From assembly GCF_032884065.1 (NCBI RefSeq), contig NC_088868.1, positions 11,470,335 to 11,534,334 on the forward strand: 64,000 nt of DNA. Direction: 5' to 3'. Each line of letters begins with the position of its first letter. Position 1 is the first letter of the stretch. The stretch is from Artemia franciscana (lineage: Eukaryota; Arthropoda; Branchiopoda; Anostraca; Artemiidae). The notes under the pieces are model-generated. The model searched no databases. It was not told the origin of the DNA and worked only from the letters and a program-made list of their open reading frames with translations. Positions 53,101 through 62,100 of the stretch are shown here, one piece after another. The position numbers and the translations under genes were made by a program.

Positions 53101-56100
53101 GTGACTCAGCACCACCAATGCTATCACTCTACTATCACATTAGTGTTTATCACTCAGTATCCAAATAGTACTCAACGCTGTGGCTAATCTAGATGTTGCT
53201 ACTATTCTGGCTTTGGTCCACCTCATAATTTAGTCCTTAGCGGTCAATGGATCCTATTTAGTCCTATTTAAGACCCACAGATGATATTAACTTAATTTGG
53301 TATTATTTTCATTTCCTCCAATAAAGAATCCCCAATATTCTCTTTATTTATGTTTTGGTTGAAAATAATTATTATGACATACTATAATACTATTATTATA
53401 TATATACTATTATACTTGAGAGAACAAAAGAAAATTTCAATCATAGTAAAAGACACTCACCTTGTACTTAGCCTTTTCTTCCGGGTCAAGTTTATAAAAT
53501 CCTTCAGATCGAGCACATCCTGTTTTATGAACCCGAGGTTCTTCACGCCTTCTTTTCTTTGATGGATTATAAGGTATATCTGTCACTAAAGAAGACAAAT
53601 GAAAGAACATTAGAACCTTAGGAAAATTACAACCATAATCTCAATCAAACCACATATTGAATGCAGTCAAAATATTCTACTGGAATTAAAATTAACCATA
53701 CCCTACACAGTAATTGGCTGTCTCCGAAACCACAACCCTGAAATAATCGTATCATTCTACAAGACGCATTACAATTCAAATATTATAAAAATTATTATTA
53801 TAAACAGAATTTAAATATTCTACTGGAATTAAAATTAACCATACCCTATGCAGTAACTGGTTATGTCTGCGAAACCACAAACCTGAAACAATCTTATCAT
53901 CCTACAACACGTATTATAATTAAAATATTATAAAAATTATTATTAATAACACAATTAAAATATTTTACTGGAATTAAAATTAACCATACATATATATTAA
54001 TCTATGCAGTAATTGCTTATGTCTGCGAAACCACAACCCTGAAATAATCGTATCATTCTACAACACGTATTACAATTAAAATATTATAAAAATTATTATT
54101 ATGAACGCAACTAAAATATTCTACTGGAATTAAAATTAACCATACCCTATGCAGTACTTGGCTATGTCTGCAAAACCACAACCCTGAAATAATCGTATCA
54201 TTCTACAACACGTACCTGAAGCTATGTTACTAAGCAAGCCTTTATTCTTATACAGTATGTAGATTTCATTAAAATTCTGATGAGTTGTGCACGTAGTTTT
54301 GATAAGTCTACCCTGTTTTTTTTTCTAACTGATAGGGGGCTAATTTTAAAATATTTGTTGGGAGGGGGAGGCAAAAATATCAAAAATTCTGTATTGGGGG
54401 GTTAAGAAAGGAGGGCAAATATTTTCCTTAACGCTTTGCTGTTGAAATTCTATTATTTTTGACAATAAAAGGATTTTTCACATTCAATATTTGTATCTTT
54501 TTTAAGCCTAATCGTCCAACAGAGTAGAATTGGAATAAATTACTTGTGAAATGTAATTAACATCCAACATTTTCACTCTTTTTGAACCCCACTACCGCTC
54601 CGATTAAGTAGAAGTTACAGTAGTTTACCATTACAACTGAAATTAATGATATTTGAAGAAAGGAGCATTAATTTGAAACAAGTGTCCAGTACTTTTCAAC
54701 TTCTTTTTTAAGTCCGGCGGCTACTTTAGATTAGCTTGACCCTCACCATAACTTTAGAAAACAGAAATGATTCAGTCTGTTTAAAAACGATCTAATGTCC
54801 ATGATGTAATTTGGGAAATTTTGGAAATGGCAAAAGCATGAATCACCGAGAAGTGAAATATGTACCTCTGCATTGATTACTAATTTAACATAAAAGAGCG
54901 GAACTAAAATTTTGAAAAAAAGACAAAGAAAAATTAAAAAAAAAACTGAGATATTTGAATACTGAAATACTTGACGAGAAAAGAAGAAAAAGAGAAAAAG
55001 AAAGGAACACTAAAAGAAAGAAACAGACATCCTTAAAAGCATTTCAGTGATAAATTTGATAAATTCTAAGGCTAACAACCTGTTTTAACATGCTGGAAAC
55101 CGATTTTCTTGTCACGCCTACCTGAACTGAATTTTTTTATTCTTTCCCTGGGTAATTTTCGAGTTGGTCAGGCAACAATTACTGAGGGATTGTCAACATA
55201 AAATAAATAAACCTAAATCTTTTTTTTTTTACGCCTCAGCACTTTAATACAATAGCAGCTAAAGATGAATTAGACAAATAGCTGGTACTTGAGAAAAAGA
55301 ATTAAAATGAAATAACTAGAATCAAATGAAAACATAAACAACGGATAAAAGTGAGAAAATTCACGGCCAATGTTTTTAGTGGAGTATTTTTTATTCCATT
55401 GACATAATTCACATTTTTACCCGTTATTTACCCATTATTTACAATTTACTTGTAAAGGAAAAGGCAGTGTGGTCTAAATATAATTCATTCAACCGATATG
55501 AGAACGAAAACCAGGGTTGCCTATTCGAACCCAGCATTTACTTACCAAAAATCCAGAATACTTATACTAGGTATAAGTATAATTTGGTATTAGTTATACC
55601 ATACTTCGATAACCGGATAATAGTCGATAACACATTCGTCGTTTAATGTACATATCAGAGCACTATTTTTCCGCCACACTTGACACAATTCGGCCACACT
55701 TCTCCATGCCACAAGTAGTGCGCGCCATATGGTTTACAGTATTTGGAAAATTGTGTAACCCTTTTTTGATAGTAATAACTTACCCGAATGATCAACCCAA
55801 TGGGTGTCGTTCAGCCAATAGCCTTGTGAATCAGCAGCCAACATGGCTTCGTATGATCTTTTAAAGTACCGAATATCTTCAGCATCAATACCCTTGGCAA
55901 GGAAGGCATAGAGCGTATTCATCTCTTCCATTACATCCCGCTTTTCAAAGCGAATAGCTTCACGTGATCTATAAGGTACGGTAGATGTCTCTGTTCGCTC
56001 GTGTGTCTTCGAGACTAAAATATAACAAAAACAGTAAATTCAACAAAAAGAAGAATAGTTGACTAGCATGTAGACAAACACAGTGAATAGTTACTAAGTC

Positions 56101-59100
56101 AAAAAAGTACCATACGCCTTGCGAAAGAAAAGAAGAAACGCAAATCAACAACCAGAAAGCACTCAAAATAAAACTTACGAAAATAGTATTATTCCGATTT
56201 AATCTGATTCTTTTAACTTTATAAAAACGAAAGAATATACTAAATACTTTTATGAAAGATAAAAGTCGAAAACCCCCATAAGTCCCTAAGAAAGAAATAA
56301 GCTTTGCAAGTTCATATATAAAAAATACGTTGGATTTGAGTTTTTAAAGAAAAATAGCTACGCACTTGAAACAGCCAAAATTATTAAAGCTAGGAACAAG
56401 AATTCTACCAACAGTCCACAGTAAAAGGGATAAAGGATAAAAATCCTTCAGAGCCATTGCTGGTGCATAGGGCGTGAAGGGGATAAAAAGAATAAAGGAT
56501 AAAAATCTTTCCGAGCCATTGCTGTCGCACAGGGCGTTGAAACGATGTTTCAGTTGCTCGGTATTTTTTAAAAGGAAAAGTAGCAAGTTTGTCACCCAAC
56601 CTTGCTGCGGCAGGGATGCGGCAGGGCAACCTTGCCCCGGGCCTCGTACTGCCAACTAGTCTGGACTGCAAACAAATAATTTCGGGTGTCATTGGCACGA
56701 TAGCGGCAGAGAAGATTTATGAAAGGCTAATCAGCCTAAAGGCACATCAAAATTTACAATCAAGATGGAATTTGAACTATGCTTATTATGCTTTCCATAT
56801 TTTAAAGAATAAAGTGATATAAGAAATTAACTTTAAATTTTTTCGTTTCGCACAGATTTTTACTTGTTTGCAAGACAAATCCAATTAAATTCTAAATAGT
56901 GCATTTATGAAACATTTTTTTGATTTGCATAAGTTTGAATTTCTATTGTAAAAAGGAGGTGCTAATTTGTTCTTGCTTCTTATTTGCTCTAGGCCGCCTC
57001 CCCCCCCCCAAAAAAAAACTCCGAACTTGAATATTTAGAATTAGAAATCAAGCAAGTCTTCTCGTACTGACTTCGATATGCGAATTTTTATTAAAATTAT
57101 TTTTCAGGTTTTTTTTTGTTACATTAGTTAGTGGGAAAAGATCTAATTTTTCGCTGTCCATCGAAATAAGACTACTTGACTTCACGGTTTGATACATTTT
57201 CTATCAGAAAATATTTTGAAAAAAGGGTTCTCTGCCAAATTTTAATTTGCAATTATTCCATGGCAAAATTAAAGTTTCGCATAAATCATACAAGTTGCGA
57301 ATATCATACCCTTTCTACCTTTCATTTACAAACATAATATACAGTTTCTTGATACTCCGACTCAACAAACTTGTGTTTGTCATATAGGAATAGGTGCACA
57401 CATCCAAAATTCTGATGTGAAAGTTAAGTATTTGGCATTTTTAAGAACTATTCACAAAGAAATATTATTAATAAGATTTAACTAGCGTTAAATTGAACCA
57501 ATCTGAATTTTTCGTAGAATTTTTTCAGCCAATCAGAAAAATTATCTGAAAAACCTGATTGGCTAAATTTAGCCCTAGTTAAGTTTCGATATGTGTAAAT
57601 CTCATTACGAATGAGCCTATTGGAGTTGATTAAAAAAAGAGGCATATTTCGACCTGAAGTGACGAAACATCACTCGAGGAGATTAAAATTATAAATACCT
57701 AAAACTTAGGAGTCAGCATCATAAATAGAAAAAAATGGATACTTCTAATGGGAAGTTCAAGACAATACAGAATAAATTTTAATAGCCTTGTAATTTTTGG
57801 AAGAGGTTCAAAACAACTCCAAAAAATAGGTAGCTTGAATGAGAAACATGTGAAACAACAGGAACAAATGCTTAATCTCGGTGGTTGGAAAGGGAGAATG
57901 AAATCACTCCTCTCCTACATATTAGGTTAGACAAGATATTTTCATTGGTGATATATTCTGAAAAATATATGCAGCTTACTTTTTTTACCTCTAAGCTCAT
58001 CAACTTGCGATATTCGATCTATTTCTTTGAAAGCGACCCTACTAACACCCGGCTCTTGTTCGGGGGGCAAACAGTAGGGATGATCCAAGTAAATTGAACT
58101 GGTAGTCGATTTTCCGGATCCGGAATCCGGAGATCCCACAATCTTTTCCTCTCTTGGTATACCCTCAGCCAATGATAAGAGAGCTTCAACAGCGGATTCA
58201 TCTTTCCCTACCTAAAATTTTGAAATACTCTTACTTCTTGTTATGATATTCCGAATTAGTATATTGCATTATTCTGAACTAAGATAAGATTTTATTCATA
58301 AATAATTAAGCAGAAGAGTAAATACATGACACTAATTCCTCAAAAAAGGCTCAAATATCAGTAAAGGCTCCAATGCTGGACAAAACCACATCATAAAAAA
58401 AGAAACAGAAGAGGAACCTTTTTTTAAAAAGAACTATATAAGTACAACATCCTAGCTAGTAGCATCTTAGAGCGATTTTAGAAAAATTTTAATCAAACCA
58501 TTGTACAAGAAAGTTGATAAGAGTGAGTGTGATAATTATCGAGGATTTAGTCTGGTCTCTATAGGTAGCAAATTATTTAGTAATATGATACTTTTTAGAC
58601 TGAGAGATGTTATCGACAAAGTTTTAAGAGAAGAACAGTGCCGTTTAAGAAAAGGTAGAGGATGTGTCAAGACCAAATTTTCACTCTTAGGTTAATAATT
58701 GACAGGTGCCTGAGTTATCAAACACCTTTGGTCCTCAGTTTTATAGATTACGAGCAAACGTTCGATTCTGTTGACAAAAGAGCTTTATGAAAGGTTTTAT
58801 CCTTGTATGGAAAACCAGACAAATACATTAAAGTGATTAGAGCCTTTCAGAGGTTTTGTGAGTTCAGGGTGCTAGAATAGGTTTGAAAATAAATGTTCAG
58901 AAGACTAGGAATAAGTGAAGATGAAAAGTTGACGTTAGACAACGAAATGATTGATTAGGTGGACAGCTCCACTTACCTTGGTAGTATTATTAGTAAAGAA
59001 GGTGGGACCATTGAAGATGTTAAAAGTAGAATAGCCAAGGCTCAGGGTGTTTTTCACAATTAAAAAAAAAAAGTTTGGAAGAATAGGAAGATAAGGGTGC

Positions 59101-62100
59101 AAACCAAGATTAGAACATTGGAAGCTACAGTGATGACAGTTGTCAAGTATGGCTCTGAAGCATGGGCGCTCCTAAAAGCAGATGAAGATTTGCCACGTGT
59201 TTTCCAGAGAATCGCCTACGGATTGCTCTGGGCATTCGGCTGACTGACCGTATTTCAAGCAGTAGACTGCATGAAAAGTGAGGTTCAATCCCGCTTCCCA
59301 AGGCTATAATGAGAGAAAGGTTGAGATTGTTAGGGCACGTTCTGCGGATGAAGGAGGATAGATTGCCAAAGATTGTCCTTTTCGGCGAAAACTCTAGGGC
59401 TAAACGGAAAGCAGCTCGTCCGCGGCTGGGGTGGGAGGATGTCATAAAGAAAGATTTGAAGGGAATGGGAATTTCCTAGGAAGGTGTAAAGAGGGAGGAT
59501 TTGAATAGATTGGGATGGAGGAGTGTACGTAGTTGTGTTGGCTGGGTGTTGCGTTGAGTGATTAGTAGTATTGAAAAATTTTGATTTAAGGGAACATTAA
59601 AAAAAAACAACAAAAAAAACAGTAAAGTGTGGATCCACAGGCCTTTTAGGTTAATTCCTATTCATGACACCCTAGCCTAGCCAATCAGGCCAAGTTCACT
59701 TTTTTAAAGATCTTTTGGTGCTAGTCTCAAAGCATGTTTTAATTCTAGATTGATGCGGCGAAAACGTGAGGCCAAACTTCTTTAAAACAGGGTTCATGAT
59801 GAATTATATTGCTTAGCCTCACAAACCTTTATAAAATCAATCCCTATCACCCGCAACCTCTATAGAATTTATAGAAAAAGCCATCTGTTTTTAAAATTTA
59901 TGTTTATAACGCTTTTGAAATAAATGGAATTTTCATTTCTTTTTTTCTTTTTTTTTACTGCTATTTCTACAGTTTTGTAAGTTAAAACAAACCTGCGTTT
60001 TAGCCACGATTAGGTATATAACTACACACGGGATGAATATGTTATAGTTTTTAAAAACTTGCCAAAAAACAGAGAAAAAATATTTTTAAGTTAATTGTAC
60101 TGACTTTTAAGGCTTTTAAGCTAAGGCTTGTACTAATTGCCCGAAGAAAAAAATAACTAAAAATAGAGCTAGACACTCCATGAGACACTTCAGAACTATT
60201 TAAAATCATCTCTTAGAGAATTCCATCAAATCAGAACCATCTATTTATTCATTCAAACGATTTTTCGACAGATGGAGACATGAAGACTAGACTAAATAGT
60301 CTTCATAAATAGTGCTAAGTGTCTTCTACATTTTCCAATGATAGAATAGGTACCTTGTTGGGGCTCAAAACAACAACTGACACTGGGCTCAAAACAATCG
60401 TCACAAAACACTTCAAATGATGGCAACGAAATTTTATGGAGAAATTATTACAAAGTTTGTTCGCAGACATGAGAAATGCGTCAATAGCTAATATGTTTAT
60501 GTTGAGAAGTAACCCTAACTGTACTTTTGTTAATAACGTTTTGTTAATCTTACGTCTTTTCTTCATAGCTAAACGGAAGTCTTATAACAACCGTTTGATA
60601 AAGTTAACTCAGCCATTGTTTATCTCAAACCCCCTTTCAAATCTACCTCATGCAACTCAACCATGTTCATCTTGACCCTCGTTCGACTCAACTCCGCGTC
60701 GCTGAAAACCCATTCAAATCCACCCGGTTCAACTAAAACCCCATATAACCAGTTTTTGGTAAAACACATTTAAGCAATTATTTGCGGAAATCTATGGATG
60801 GTCTACGTAGTGCTTAAGTAGGTTGATCAAACAGTAAAATCCCTCGTTCTTATGGCACGATAATTAGCTTGAAATTCCATTTAAACTGAGCCCTTCGTGC
60901 AAGGGTTTATGATCGTGTAATCTAATTATGTTTCTAATGATTTTAATTACTACTATGAAAGGTATAAGAGGTGAGGGTGTTCCCAATGGTGTCATGCCAA
61001 ATATTTTCTACTTAGTGCCACTTTATTGGATATTTAGTCAATCTATCTTTATCAAACAACCGTTTGATAGAAACTGATAACAACAAGTTATATATGAATA
61101 AAATTATATAACAGAAGGATAACAACCCTTATTTATCCTAAAAAATTTACAATCTTATCATACAAGTCTCCAATAAAAACTACACAACAATTCAGAAATG
61201 TACACAGGGGATTTTTTTTTAAGTGGAAAAATGTTAAGGAAACCAAATACACCATGGAATCTCAAATATTCGGAACAAGGAGCCGTCTGGTTCATTATTA
61301 GAACTTATGAGGACAGTTATTGAACAACAAGAGGAATTAATACAGATTTTTTTCCAGGACTTAATCCAGATGGACACCATCTTATGGTGTATTGGTGTAT
61401 AGTACGCCTTCACCAAGAAGAATGGAAAATGAGGGATAATTCGCCCTAAATAATCTTAGAAAAAGAGTTTTAATGAATAAAAACTGGGGTGAATGGGGCT
61501 AAGTAAATAAAACCCAAGGTATTTTTTCTTCAACTCTATAAACGTTTCAACCATCAGGAGCTAACTAAAACAGAAAGCCAAATTGTAGAAATGGACTCAT
61601 ACCGTCTGGATATCAGAGGTTTTGTCCACTGAAATATCAGCAACTTGGACTGGGCGCTCTTTATCCTCTTTTGAACGAGGAAGAGGAGACACCAAGATAC
61701 GATTTTTCCTAATCGTCTTCTTCTTCGCCGATGCCACAATAGGACTTCTCGTTTCTCCATCAGATACTGAAACTGCTGGTGATGGTTTCTTCATAATTAT
61801 GTCTAGTTCTTCTTCGCTCTCAGTATCAGACAGATATACTAGTAAAAAAATTCCCTTTAAGTACAAGCAAATATTAAAAAGAAGAAAACATCAAACTTGC
61901 AATCTTCGACACTTTTGCAAAGAAAAGCGAACCGCGAGTTCCTTATGGTTTAATCCACTCTTAATTAGCTTGGCTACAATAAACAATACGCTGCAAGTAA
62001 GAATTTTGTTACACAAAACGAGGGAGTTTAACAACATACTAAGGACACGATATAAAACTTTGCGACTGACGCGGAGTACCGACTAGGTTTAAACTGAGTT

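Noticed and set aside
55509-55518. CAGGGTTGCC as a hAT element end
   Set aside because: No matching inverse end, target duplication or transposase sequence is visible nearby; a ten-base match alone is too weak.
61622-62086. 154-codon plus-strand ORF over the 61.6-kb region
   Set aside because: It overlaps the Set1 linker exon antisense and runs into the intron. Phase, splice sites and acidic/basic linker character support the minus strand.
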